DNA of 34,427 bases from Actinomortierella ambigua. Taxonomy: Eukaryota > Mortierellomycota > Mortierellomycetes > Mortierellales > Mortierellaceae. Numbering within the stretch: position 1 is the stretch's first letter; every line of letters starts with the position of its first letter. The position numbers and the translations under genes were made by a program. The stretch lies in contig JAAAJB010000375.1 of assembly GCA_016098155.1 (NCBI GenBank), positions 1 to 34,427 on the forward strand, written 5' to 3'. Below the pieces are notes generated by a model that saw nothing but the letters and a program-made list of their open reading frames with translations, did not search any database and was not told the origin of the DNA. Positions 21,950 through 31,452 of this stretch are shown here, piece after piece.

Positions 21950-22319
21950 ATAAGGTGTTACGACAATATCTATTAGATCCGAATCAAAGAGGCCCTTCCA
22001 TGAACTACCACTAATCTGATCATCCCCCACGACTTTGATCCTCGGTGGTACTCTAAATGTTCGCAACACACAGTGCTTCAACCACCTTTCAACGTCGTCA
22101 ACAAGAGCCAATACAGAACACCTTCGCAGACCTATTCAACACGTTCACGCGAGTCTCCGGCAAGATCGAAATCCCTATCGGTCCATTTCTGACCAGTTCC
22201 TCGTAAGAATCCAGCAGTGTTACCATCTTTTTTTTTCTCACCAAAGAGTAACTGCATTTGTACCTGAGACTGACCGGCGCTTTTGTTCATCCACCCCTCC
22301 CCCACCCCATTTATGGCAG
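21950..22319 (+). other. 5'-UTR intron of unit 3 gene with altered donor
   Basis: The acceptor TTATGGCAG| is kept, but the donor reads TCCAG|ATAAGG where units 1 and 2 have CCAG|GTAAGG. The donor GT has become AT. A GT lies five bases downstream (AAG|GTGTTA, 21955) and could replace it. Without splicing, an upstream reading frame opens at 22035 and runs in frame into the protein. Confidence 0.6.
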
Positions 22320-22334
22320 GCTTCATCCTTAACA

Positions 22335-22691
22335 ATGCATCCAAAAGTTGGTATTCTTGGCTCTCTCGCTATCTTGGCTGTATTGACCCTATCCGTGCAG
22401 GCGGATGATGAACAATCGTGCAGCAGTTCTGAAGTCGAAACAGAATGCGAGAACCTTTGTGCCTGGGCGAAGGACCTGACACAGGTGTTGTATTGCGCGC
22501 GCAACGCTCAACGTAAGACTGCAACATGCCTTGTTGAATCGGATGAAGATTGCGGGGACGACCTGTTGGAGGGCTGTGAAGCATTCCAAAAACTAGGAGA
22601 GTGCGTTCAATGCTCTTGTCAGAGAGACGTTCACGGAGATATGGTCGCTTTATGCGAAGATGACCTGGAAAAGTGTGAGCCCGACGTATAG
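22335..22691 (+). CDS. Secreted 12-cysteine protein, copy 3
   Basis: 118 residues. Signal peptide MHPKVGILGSLAILAVLTL then SVQA, then the same twelve-cysteine framework as copy 2. It is the most divergent and most acidic copy (SSSEVETEC, VESDEDCGDDLLEGC, ending CEPDV), yet every cysteine and spacing is kept. I place the start at the shared MHPKVG. The frame is open back to an ATG at 22035, which would add 100 residues, but that extension is translated intron sequence and would bury the signal peptide. Family and function are unknown. Confidence 0.83.
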   Translation: MHPKVGILGSLAILAVLTLSVQADDEQSCSSSEVETECENLCAWAKDLTQVLYCARNAQRKTATCLVESDEDCGDDLLEGCEAFQKLGECVQCSCQRDVHGDMVALCEDDLEKCEPDV

Positions 22692-22732
22692 TTTAAAAAG
22701 GCGTCAACCCAAGGTCACAAAACTCAAAACCA

Positions 22733-22738
22733 AATAAA
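22733..22738 (+). terminator. Candidate polyadenylation signal, copy 3
   Basis: AATAAA 42 bases after the stop codon, in the same context as in unit 1. Confidence 0.5.
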
Positions 22739-23904
22739 CCTGTCCCCTGTCGAGACCCGCAAAGTCGAGCTCAAAGCCAGGATGGTTTTAAGCGCGAGTA
22801 TGACACTTTCCATACACTTTCTCATTCCTCGTACAAGAGTTCCCTTTCCTCCCCTATCCTGTGGTGTCACGCGGGTGAATGGGCCAAAGAGAGAGAGAGG
22901 AGGGTGTAGGGTATGAAAACGTCTAATCATTATTGATCTGTTCGAGGCCATCGAAGCCGTCGTGTTCCTTAGGGCAAGATACAGGCATGGCCTTCGTAGC
23001 AACAATGCATAAGAGTTATGACAACGTAGGCGTGAACATGGGTGGCGACAAAGGACCCTGCAGCTCACACACGGTTGGATAAAGTCAAGCATGTGTATCG
23101 AGGAACGGGGCAAGTCGTAAACAAAGGGTAGGAGCAAGAAAAAAGGGGCCCTGCTGGATCCGATCGTCATGGTAATAAGGCGAATGTTTTTTATACTAGC
23201 TGATGGAGAAAAAAATCCCCTTTTTTCACTTTTGTGGGGTGAGCGTCCATCATATCTTGAATCGCCTCCTCCGTCGAGGCGACGACCGCGCACCTTGCTG
23301 GAGCCGCCTCTCGTGAATGAAGATAATCAATCGTCGGGATCAGGGCCCGTCAGACAGCCCGATGCAAACACCGGCGGCCGACAACAAGCCACTGGTCGCA
23401 GTCGAATAGTGCCACCCCCTACATGAACCCACAACAACAGCCTTGGATCATCGAGCTCAAATTGAAGCTGAGCAGTGAGGAGGCAACCTCTTGGACGGCT
23501 GCATCTGCGGCTGCTTGGTGCGGCGACTGGATGAGCTTTCATCCTTTCTGGGTGATTGTCGGCGACAACGACGACGAACGACGATGATAAAAAACGAACT
23601 GACAAGCTATCGTGAAATTCACACAGGCTCAACACCTGCAGGCATCCTGTTATGTGTACCACGGCCAACGACTTGGTGAAGCGGAGCCTTTCGCTACCAC
23701 CAGCGTCGTGCTGCCACTCGTCAAGCACACGCAGCTTATCCCAGTGTCAGGGGGGGGGGGAAGGCAAAGGGCTTGAGGCAGACAATGGGGTCTCGTTCGT
23801 CCCTTGCTCACTACCACTGCTTACTGCTACTGCATAGCTAGTGTGATTGTCATTGTTGTAACGGTATCGTGCCTTTCACCAATGTGGGTCGTGGCCGAAA
23901 TCTC

Positions 23905-24376
23905 TCAGCGTCTCTCTTTTTCTCCGTTTTCTCCTTCTCTTCCCAAGTCAGCACTAGGCAGGTCGATCCTTGTGTGAAAAGCAGTGCCATGGCTGGATCT
24001 CCATAGGTTGGTCGTCTTTGCAACGGCCCTCTTGCAGGGGCTATCGCCACTGCCGCTGTTTCTACCACCGGGGTGTCGTTCCCACTGCTGATTGTTCGTT
24101 GTTGCTGGTGCTGGTGCTGCTACCGCCGTGCCTGCTGATGTAGTGTTGATGATGGTGTTATCGACACGGCCGTCGTTCATGGTCATGGTACGCGTCCTGG
24201 CGCGTGTTCGTGTCAACCGCCGCCCCCACCTTCGACTTTGTACGATTGAATGTGGAAAATGACAGAGGAGCTGATGGTTCGGTGGTGGTAGTGGCTGTTG
24301 TTGTAGTGGGTGTGGTGGTTGTGGCATTGCCGTCATGGACAAAGGCGCCAAGAGTCAGTCCTTGGTCCGGGTTCAT
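23905..24376 (-). other. Hypothetical exons of an unrecognised gene
   Basis: Two overlapping minus-strand open stretches may be parts of one gene. The first starts MNPDQGLTLGAFVHDGN (24376), has a Thr-rich tract, then LSFSTFNRTKSKVG, and stops at 24158. The second, in another frame, includes NDGRVDNTIINTTSAGT and continues to 23905. This resembles the low-complexity N-terminus of a regulatory protein, but no domain follows. The stretch ends about 100 bases from the border of unit 3, so the tandem array may have cut it. It may also be chance. Confidence 0.15.
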
Positions 24377-24589
24377 GGTGGGGGTCAGAGGCAAGTATGA
24401 GAGCACACAAGAGCGCACGACACGTTGCGTTTCATGGGCGAAGGGGTTCTTGCTCGGGAATGTCGATTTGCAGCGCTGATCTTGTGGGGCTGACGTGATA
24501 ATGACGGGGATGCCGCTACTACCCATAAAACACTTGCGGCATAACCACCCTCAGTGGGACATACCCCCGAACCTGTATAAGGACTACAA

Positions 24590-24617
24590 CACTCACGCTG
24601 TTCCCAAAGCGTGAGTG
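24590..24617. repeat. Inverted repeat, 10-base stem with 8-base loop
   Basis: CACTCACGCT and AGCGTGAGTG are exact complements separated by eight bases. The stem includes CTCACGC, the core of the repeat cluster at 547-1011. It could be a hairpin or a remnant of the same repeat family. Confidence 0.6.
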
Positions 24618-24648
24618 AGTGCATATCTATTGTCAAGTGAAAGCCAGT

Positions 24649-24676
24649 CAGAGAGAGAGAGGGAGAGAGAGAGAGA
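24649..24676. repeat. GA microsatellite
   Basis: GA dinucleotides with one GGG interruption, in the intergenic region before the acetyltransferase gene. The rest of 24400-24900 shows nothing else that I recognise. Confidence 0.85.
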
Positions 24677-24918
24677 GCTGAGTACGGCATCATGGCAGCG
24701 AGTGGGCAAAGAATACTGGCTGGGGTGGGTGTCGTGGTGAGCTTGTGTGGACATGGGGCCTTGTTAGTATACTTACCTTGAGAGACTTGACCAGCGACTC
24801 GCAAATGCTTCAGCAGAAGCCGCCAACACAACACGTCGCGTGACTTGCTTCCCACCTCCACAGAACACACCAGGGTGTGTGCAACGTGGGGAGGAATCCC
24901 TTCACGTTCACAAAGGAG

Positions 24919-26526
24919 ATGAGAGCAAACGAGAATCTTGCATTGGTAAGAAATGGAGACCAATCCACGGAAGGAACAAGGGTGTGCAGTCTAGCGCCTC
25001 ATCCTCCTCTTTCTTCGAAGGTCATGAGAATGAGAAGGCACTCTGAATGGGATGGGGAGAAGGGGGAGGAGGGACCATGCAATGGGATCAGCTAGACTTG
25101 TTGACAGCATATGTGGACGTACGAAAACATGAGACTGGGATACTAGAGAGAAACTAATCAAAGGATATGTGCCCATTCAGGTAGGGAAGACGTGCGTGCT
25201 TGTCCCATACCTGAAGCGTCATGTCGACAAGTATAACCAATGGATGCAGTCCCCCGAGTTGCTCGAGCTCACGGCCTCTGAACCTCTGACACTGGAGGAG
25301 GAATACGAGATGCAACGGTCATGGCATGTGGACGAGAACAGTAAGTCAAGTCTGGTGCCAGGGCGGGAAAGGGAGGAGCAATTGACAAAAGACGAAAAAA
25401 AAGGTAATGGGCCACTAATCATTGCCACTCTGTGTAATATCGGGGGGGGGGGGATGGAACATTTAGAATGCACGTTCATTATCCTCGGCAGGGAGCCAGA
25501 CCAAGACATCACTGCCGAGAATGCACTTGAACAGCGTAAGAGATATCCAAGGACAACTTTTGAATGAAATGGATGACAGAAAACACTGTCCTTTTGGAGC
25601 GCTATTTCTTTGTAGTTCTTCATCCAACAAACATGTTGCCTTCCTTTCCATTTGAGCAGCTATGGTGGGTGATGTCAATCTGTTTTACAACGACCACGAC
25701 GACCCGCAGTCGGCAGAGATCGAGATTATGATTGCTGGTAAGGATTGTTCGTGCTCAATGATCTTACGGTAGACTTTATATACAGATCTGAAGGAGACGA
25801 GTTCATAACTTCCCTTTACGTTTCGGGAATTGTATCGAGTAGAGCCCAGCTACAGACGTAAAGGTGTAGGACTGGAAGCACTCAAGATGATGATGACTTA
25901 TGGTAGGTGAATAGTGGCCAAACATCCCTTCACTCAAACTCTTGTCTCGTATATTCTGAGATCCATGAAAGAGTAGAGAGCAACCACTTCAACCACAACC
26001 CAAAACTTTGCCTCGAAACTCTTTTTTTTTTTTTTTTTTAGCTTTTGAGTCTCTCAAGACCAAGCGGATCACCTCCAAAATCTCAACGGAGAATGCTAGC
26101 TCCATCGCCTTGTTTACCAACAAGCTTGGATTTGTGCAGATCAGCTTCTCGGAAATCTTTGGGGAGGTCACGCTCGAGAGCTTGCTCGATCCAAGCCACG
26201 CACAAGGTAAAAGAAGAGAGGTGCAAAGTCCTTCCTCTCATCCTCCCATCCTCTCACCCTCTCCCTATCCACCCCAGAGGCAGAGTAGAAAGTGGATGGA
26301 GGGGCGAAGGCGGTTCTCATGAAGGTGAAACTAAACTCTGTTGTTTACTTGAAATTCCCATCTTGATTTTTTTTTATTAGACGCTGTTCAAGATGGCATG
26401 AGCACGGTGTCCGCGCCAAAGCAGGCTGAGGAGATTTTGGTCTCGTCTCAAGAAGGACAGAAGGACTGGCGAACAAACTTTCTCCGCATCCAACTGCCGT
26501 CTTCTCTCCTGGACCATGACGATTAA
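24919..26526 (+). CDS. NAT9: NAT9-like N-acetyltransferase (GNAT family)
   Basis: NAT9 relatives are acetyl-CoA-dependent GNAT acetyltransferases; the metazoan protein has been linked to microtubule stability. Seven exons with GT-AG borders and consistent phase: 24919-24945, 25181-25340, 25467-25535, 25660-25737, 25843-25902, 26042-26206, 26381-26526, giving 234 residues (about 207 in human NAT9). Family blocks are the N-terminal LVGKTCVLVPYLKRHVDKYN, then SPELLELTASEPLTLEEEYE, EMQRSW, KCTFIIL, MVGDVNLF, EIEIMIAEPSYRRKGVGLEA (acetyl-CoA binding R-x-x-G-x-G/A type loop) and LFTNKLGFVQISFSEIF. The start exon encodes only nine residues (MRANENLAL) and matches the usual short N-terminus. The C-terminal 45 residues after exon 6 are less conserved. 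The gene is intact. Confidence 0.9.
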
Positions 26527-26574
26527 AAGATGTGTGAGAAAAGGGAGGAGGGGTGCCTGAATGCCTTCCAGGTC

Positions 26575-26580
26575 AATAAA
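26575..26580 (+). terminator. Candidate polyadenylation signal of NAT9
   Basis: AATAAA 49 bases after the stop codon, on the sense strand. Confidence 0.55.
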
Positions 26581-26599
26581 AGTGCAGACTAGGCTGAAC

Positions 26600-28103
26600 T
26601 GTCAAGGCATGAAAAAAAAATCGGTTTCTGAGGATCGAACGTTTGAAAGCAAACATGGGGATCACTTTGTTCTTACTACGCGCATGGTGTTTTTAGGAGG
26701 GAGACGCGTGAGCTGCATCGTCCCTGAAGGGGGAGGGGGGAAGGAGAGTAGACAAAACTGTCCCCCTTTCAGAACTAGAATAACGTGTTCTTAATGTGAC
26801 ACTCGGGGTTGGTGTTCCGGTTGACAAGCGGTATCGCGCTTTGGAAGATTGGTGGCATCGAGGGTGTTCATGTCAACCCCATGGTGCTAAGCTGATGACC
26901 CAATGTGCACTCGCCATGATAGAACTTAAGCAGCTATCCTCTTTTGAAAGGTCGCCTGCGTAGCGGTCCATCAGTGCTTCCTTTCTCATAAGTATCATAA
27001 TTAAACCAGTTAATAACACTCTGCCAACATGAATAGGATGGCCGCTGCGACTCAAGATTTTTTTTTCCTACCCACACAGGCTTGGACCCTTCTCTTGTAC
27101 ACATCCCCTTCCTCCACAGCACACGCACACGTACACGTACATCTGTCCGCCCACACATCCACACATTAAAGTTGTTTTCACTCACAACACCCACACCCAA
27201 TAGACCCTGATAATACACATTGCTGTAGTTTGATTGCAGGTGGCATTTAAGCCATGTCGGCTTTTACTTGAAGCGGGTAGAAATGGGGGAGGAAGAAAGC
27301 GGCAAGCGAGTGTTGGATCCAGGCAAAGACAAGCAGAGAGATGGTGGCAAATACAGAAGAAGCAAGAGAAAGAGAGAGAGAGAGAGAGAGATAGAAGATG
27401 CGCTTGCCATTCAGCACCTGCATGGACAAATGTGCATGGGAGGATGTTCGAGGCAGGATAGGACTCTGGAGGTGTTTGAGAAGCGCGCAGAAAAGGAGAG
27501 ATACGATGTCCACTTTTTTTTCTCTCGCATGCATGCCGCCAGGTCACTGCCGCCGTGCCCGTTTGAAACCCGGTCACATAGCCTAAGTGACTGCTTTCCC
27601 ACTTCTCGTATTCTCCAGCGGAAGGAGACAAAAGATCCCATAGGGTTGGCGTGTCGAGGTGTTGCAGTGCTTAAATAGCGGGAGTGAATTGATTATATTG
27701 TGTGGGGATGTTGAGCCTCACACATACGAAACTGCGAACATGCCGGCTCGGAACAGGTGGGTGGGTGAAGATGTGGGTGAAGATGTGGGTGGATATGTGG
27801 GTGCAAGGGGAGCCCCACATACAACTTCGAACACACAACGTTCGAACATACACAGTTCATACATATGAACAGTCCATATGGACATGAAGATGATCTTGGT
27901 GTGTTAGCACAATTTAAGTAATAATTGAATTTATCCGACATTGGAGTTTACCTCAGAGTTTACCTCATGTTGGATTTCCCCAGATTCAGATATTTGCCTT
28001 TAGAGGATTGAAAGGACTTCCTTTCCACACCCTTGTTGATCATCTTCAAACTTGGAACATACAGATCACTCCAGAGCAATGTGTCATGTGCAGAGACCAT
28101 GCT
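26600..28103. other. Intergenic, simple repeats, no gene recognised
   Basis: About 1.5 kb without a supportable gene. It holds a GA microsatellite (27372-27391), CAC/ACA-rich sequence (27110-27170) and the 12-base minisatellite. Open stretches on both strands are repeat-derived. I searched it for the missing N-terminal half of the NOX relic downstream and did not find it. Confidence 0.5.
27761..27808 (+). repeat. 12-base minisatellite, four units
   Basis: GTGGGTGAAGAT twice exactly, then GTGGGTGGATAT and GTGGGTGCAAGG. It is G-rich with GGG every 12 bases, so a weak G-quadruplex is conceivable. Confidence 0.85.
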
Positions 28104-28823
28104 GGAGGCCCCACGGGGCAATATATTTTTTCTTTTTTTTTCCACGGGCCTCAAAAGAGGGTTTCATTCTTCGGCGCGCACCTGTCCGCGAACTGCGAGA
28201 TGCGGCCGCCCATTGCAACAATTGCCAGTATTCTACGTGACATTTGGTAAGGCTTTATTTACATTTTCCAGTTTTTTCATGAGAAAAAAAAAGCTTAAGG
28301 ATCCGGGGCGTACAGTCACCAACCTTTTTCTCCTCCTCTGATTACCTCCGAGATTTTCTAGGTACCGCGCCAACAACAACTGTCCACTGAAGACCAAACG
28401 CATCGAGTTCTTCTGGGTCCGTCGTGACCTTGCTTCCTTCAAATGGTTCCAGTCCTTGCTCGCAGCGATGGAGGGATCGATGCTCGCCGTCAAACTCAAC
28501 ATCCACATCTACTGCACTGCCGTGATGAAGGCGGACCAGCACCATAACCTGGCGCTGAACATGATAGACTCGACTGCGGACGTTGTCACGGGCTTGCAGG
28601 CTCAGACCAACTTTGATCGCCCCAATTTCGGAAACGTCTTCACGGAATTGCGCAATGCCATCTTGATGGCGCCAGATCATGCCTGGAGCCACACAGCAGC
28701 TCATGGTCCGATGTCGGCGTCTTCTTTTGTGGACCGGCAGGTATGGCCAAGTCGCTGAGGAATGAGTCGCGACGACAGAGTAAGAATGGCGTCAAGTTTT
28801 CGTTCCGGAAAGAGCATTTCTAA
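28104..28823 (+). pseudogene. NADPH oxidase (NOX) C-terminal fragment, truncated and frameshifted
   Basis: NOX enzymes pass electrons from NADPH through FAD and haem to oxygen, making superoxide. Only the NADPH-binding end is present. A degraded first part has GGPTG (expected DGP-x-G) and IATIASILRDIW. It is followed by an intact-looking intron (28247-28361) that joins to YRANNNCPLKTKRIEFFWVR. Then come RDLASFKWFQSLLAAMEG and TGLQAQTNFDRPNFGNVFTE, all in one frame. The last block, GVFFCGPAGMAKSL and the terminal KFSFRKEHF with its stop at 28821, is in another frame, so an indel lies around 28640-28710. The GAGIGVTP motif is garbled. The haem membrane domain and FAD domain are absent from the 1.5 kb upstream. 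This is a dead fragment unless the frameshift is an assembly error. Confidence 0.8.
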
Positions 28824-28836
28824 ACACGACGAGAAG

Positions 28837-28858
28837 GAAAGAAAGAAAGAAAGAAAGA
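28837..28858. repeat. GAAA tetranucleotide microsatellite
   Basis: About five GAAA units directly after the NOX relic, followed by further A/G-rich sequence. Confidence 0.85.
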
Positions 28859-29264
28859 GGAAGAAAAAAAAGAAGAACCCAACAAAAAACACGGCATTCT
28901 TTTTACTCTAGAGTTCATCACTCTACTCTCCCCAAGCTATTCCCTTTCACTGGTGGGGAAAGGACCCGCTGCTTGTATATAATATATTCGGCCAATAAAT
29001 CAGAAGTGGAAAAAATACTCTCCAAGCTTAGCAGCTGAGTGTTGTTAAACCTTGATAAAAATTCATTTTAACCCATCCAGAGCAATCATAGATCACAGGA
29101 TACTTGCTTTGGGATTTGGGAGGACGTAGAGGCGAAACGGTCAGCTTCCTCATTTAACTTGAGCGATCTCGAGGAGCTCCGACGACGACGATAAAGGGCG
29201 GGAATGCAGAAGCGATACACTCCGCTTCTGCCACACAGCAATATTGGATAAGCAGTCAACGATG

Positions 29265-29575
29265 CAAAGAACGGCGGAACTAGAGCAAGTCCTCTTGTAG
29301 ATATTGCTCCACTCCTGGGCAAGGGTATCATTGACATCATGTAAGAGACAGGTTTAGACCCCTGATTTACTTTGACAGGCCATGACATCGTGGTGGAATG
29401 GCGTCCAACATTGAAAAAAAAAGGGAATGACAGTTGACCGTGACCACGTTGTGTCCACAATGCTCATATGCGTTCCATGGTTGGATGGCAAAGTACGTGT
29501 TTGCATCGAAAACCACCTTATCTTGCGGACAACACTTTGAGGTGTACATTTGGTTTAATGCCCAATTTGCTTTAA
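29265..29575 (-). pseudogene. Possible relic of a double-psi beta-barrel (expansin/barwin-like) protein
   Basis: On the minus strand a stretch reads CCPQDKVVFDANTYF, then CGHNVVTVNC, which resembles the first half of RlpA/expansin-like barrels (D-x-V-V-A-L-N, then C-G-K-x-V-T-V). Further down another frame reads SGAISTRGLALVPPFFASL, comparable to the second half (D-L-S-P-A-A-F). Frames change between them, no signal peptide is seen, and the upstream side is replaced by a CAA microsatellite. The assignment rests on short motifs. Confidence 0.3.
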
Positions 29576-29582
29576 AGAATAG

Positions 29583-29612
29583 CAACAACAACAACAACAA
29601 CAACAACAACAA
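29583..29612. repeat. CAA trinucleotide microsatellite
   Basis: Ten CAA units. On the minus strand they encode a poly-Leu run in the frame of the possible barrel relic. Confidence 0.9.
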
Positions 29613-29822
29613 ATGAGAGCTAGGCGATCTGGCAGTCCTCAAATGCCTGATGCTGAAGGGGGCAGGAAGAAAACACATGTATGCGAATCTTGGTCTCACT
29701 CCTCGTCTTTGGGTTTGCGTGATATACGCATCAAGTAAGACATCACGACAATCAGCCACAGTTCAGCGGAAGCAAGGTACCATGTGGCTCCAAGGTGAAA
29801 AATCGAGAGCATTCCATTTATT

Positions 29823-30116
29823 TTATTCCTCGTCGCAGCCAGAAGCCAGCATTGCATTTTCGGTGTAGAAGAGACATTTGCGTTCTTGGGTACCAGGGTC
29901 ACACGCAAAGTCTTTAGGAGTGCACACGTGGCCAGCATAACCCGATGGCATTATTGAGCCGGGGCCCAAGGCGCCATCAAAAATCGCATTGTCGATAGGT
30001 TCGTAACGTTTACAGCAGAAAGTGACCTTTCCTTCGTTGCAAACTGGATCCGTGGTTTGACCCGACACAAATTCGATCGCAAGGGCTGCGAGCACAAAGG
30101 ACAAGAAAAGACGCAT
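29823..30116 (-). CDS. Secreted 7-cysteine protein A
   Basis: 97 residues. Signal peptide MRLFLSFVLAALAIEFVSG, then a mature chain with seven cysteines spaced C-x7-CC-x29-C-x6-C-x8-C-x12-C. The same layout is found in the plus-strand gene at 31453-31746, also 97 residues, so the two are paralogues. The pattern is not that of hydrophobins, which have eight cysteines with two CC pairs. The odd cysteine number leaves one free or allows an intermolecular bond. No intron is needed in the coding part. An AATAAA-like sequence overlaps the stop. Extracellular; function unknown. Confidence 0.75.
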   Translation of the reverse strand: MRLFLSFVLAALAIEFVSGQTTDPVCNEGKVTFCCKRYEPIDNAIFDGALGPGSIMPSGYAGHVCTPKDFACDPGTQERKCLFYTENAMLASGCDEE

Positions 30117-31204
30117 GCTGATCGTGCTACCATACCAAAAGAAAAAAAAAGGAGGAGAGCGGGGATGCTGTCAAGTGTCTGATCGAAACCATGGCGCATT
30201 CGGTAATTTGAGGTGATGCGTACTTGGCAACCTATTTACCTGTCAACTGTGGTGGTGGATTGGGGGGGGGGGATTGCTTGGAGTTTGGGTCAGGTAGAGG
30301 GCAATCGGTCGTATGGGGAGACTAACAACGTTTCCAAACAAATGGAACAATTTATAGGGAAGACATTCACTTCACACCATTTGTTCCATCTCTCTTGCGA
30401 CAAATTCAGCTTTCTCCTGTGAAGCGAGTGGGGTCTGGCAGCAAATGCAAAAGGCGCTTTCCCACCTTTGTCCCCTCCCTTTCATCCTGGTACATAGCAC
30501 ACCCTTCTTTGTGTGTGTGTTTTTCTTTTTGACATTCCTAAGGGGCTGCGAATAACGACTTTCTGGCTCCTAAAAAGTAATTCCTCAGCGGCCTGTGAGA
30601 ATGAAGAGCCCGGTGCAAATGAGAATACACCAGGGACTACCCCCTCAGAATGCTCGGCAACTCTTGCCTAGAGTCCACCACTGGCATTGAGACGCGCATC
30701 TGACTTGAGATGAGCGCATATTTATCAGCATGTGACGACAATATACATCATTCCATAGACATTCTTGCGTAGGGACATATGCAGCTTCATACCATTTTAC
30801 TTGGGTACACGCTTTCATACTACTGCACTTTCATCATAAACATTCCCAAGAGCCATGGACTGGTACGAAGCCACTCGGCTCGGCAAGCAAATCAAGGTAC
30901 CAGGGGAGGGGTTCTAACACACGCATAGGCGAGGAATCATGGGGTCAGTGACCTACCATCGGGTCAACAACGTTGAACAGTAACATCATATCTGAAGCAC
31001 ACCAAAGCGGTCACTGCACGCCAATGAGTGAGACCCCACCAGGGCTGCTTGTCAAGAGATGGGTCTAGAAGTATTGTTCTATGGAGCTCTACCACCTTTG
31101 ACTCCTTTCTAAGCAATACAGGAGGCAGGAGGTGAGAAGAGGATTCACTCAGTAAACCAGCATGTGCCTTCATCGAAATCAAGTGCCGTCTTTCTTGATC
31201 TTTG
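30117..31204. promoter_or_regulatory. Divergent upstream region of the 7-cysteine gene pair
   Basis: About 1.3 kb separates the two start codons. On the minus strand a CTATAAATTG sequence lies near 30350, about 240 bases upstream of gene A, and could be its TATA box. The T-rich/A-rich run near 30140-30150 followed by TATGGTAG on the minus strand could be a leader-intron acceptor. I see no coding segment here. Confidence 0.4.
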
Positions 31205-31211
31205 TATAAAA
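31205..31211 (+). promoter_or_regulatory. TATA box of secreted 7-cysteine protein B
   Basis: TATAAAA in TTTGTATAAAAGGTTCTGCG. The TATAAAAGG core is shared with the promoters of the 12-cysteine genes. It lies about 250 bases upstream of the ATG, which fits a spliced leader. Confidence 0.65.
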
Positions 31212-31315
31212 GGTTCTGCGCCTTTTACCCATGTCCTTCAGCCACGAACCATAAGCCTGTTTCAAACTCCCTCCCTCCATTGTCAACCATACGCAACTAC
31301 GAGACTAGTTCAAAG

Positions 31316-31427
31316 GTAATCGTGTTTGTTGTCAAAACATACATGCTGTTTTCACCTCGTCGACACATGGATCCTTTTCCAATAGAAATCTAACGATTTC
31401 CCTTCCATTTCTTCGCTATCACTCTAG
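31316..31427 (+). other. Probable 5'-UTR intron of gene B
   Basis: Donor CAAAG|GTAATC and acceptor CACTCTAG| enclose 112 bases between the TATA box and the ATG, leaving 25 leader bases before the start. The arrangement parallels that of the 12-cysteine genes. Inferred from consensus only. Confidence 0.45.
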
Positions 31428-31452
31428 ACTCACCACTCCCTCTCTTTCAATC

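Larger units (their letters stand above)
20276..23811 (+). repeat. Tandem segmental duplication, unit 3
   Basis: Third and longest direct copy, about 3.5 kb. It starts GTGACAACGCGAAC and ends with GGGTCTCGTTCGTCCCTTGC, which matches the end of unit 2 at about 20251-20270. It is longer mainly because of the insertion at 21282-21618. After 23811 the sequence is unlike anything next to units 1 or 2, so the array ends here. Confidence 0.85.

Noticed and set aside
22035..22334. A 100-residue N-terminal extension of secreted copy 3
   Set aside because: The extension is homologous to intron sequence of units 1 and 2, which is not open there; kept only as a finding.
22724..23728. Minus-strand open frames in the 3' flanks of the tandem units
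   Set aside because: They are interrupted differently in each unit and show no domain or consistent frame.
24158..24963. Minus-strand ORFs extending from 24526 or 24963
   Set aside because: The upstream parts overlap the GA microsatellite and the NAT9 first exon in antisense; only the low-confidence hypothetical exons below 24376 were kept.
26620..26700. tRNA-like B-box (GTTCGATCC on the minus strand)
   Set aside because: No matching A-box, acceptor stem or cloverleaf could be drawn around it.
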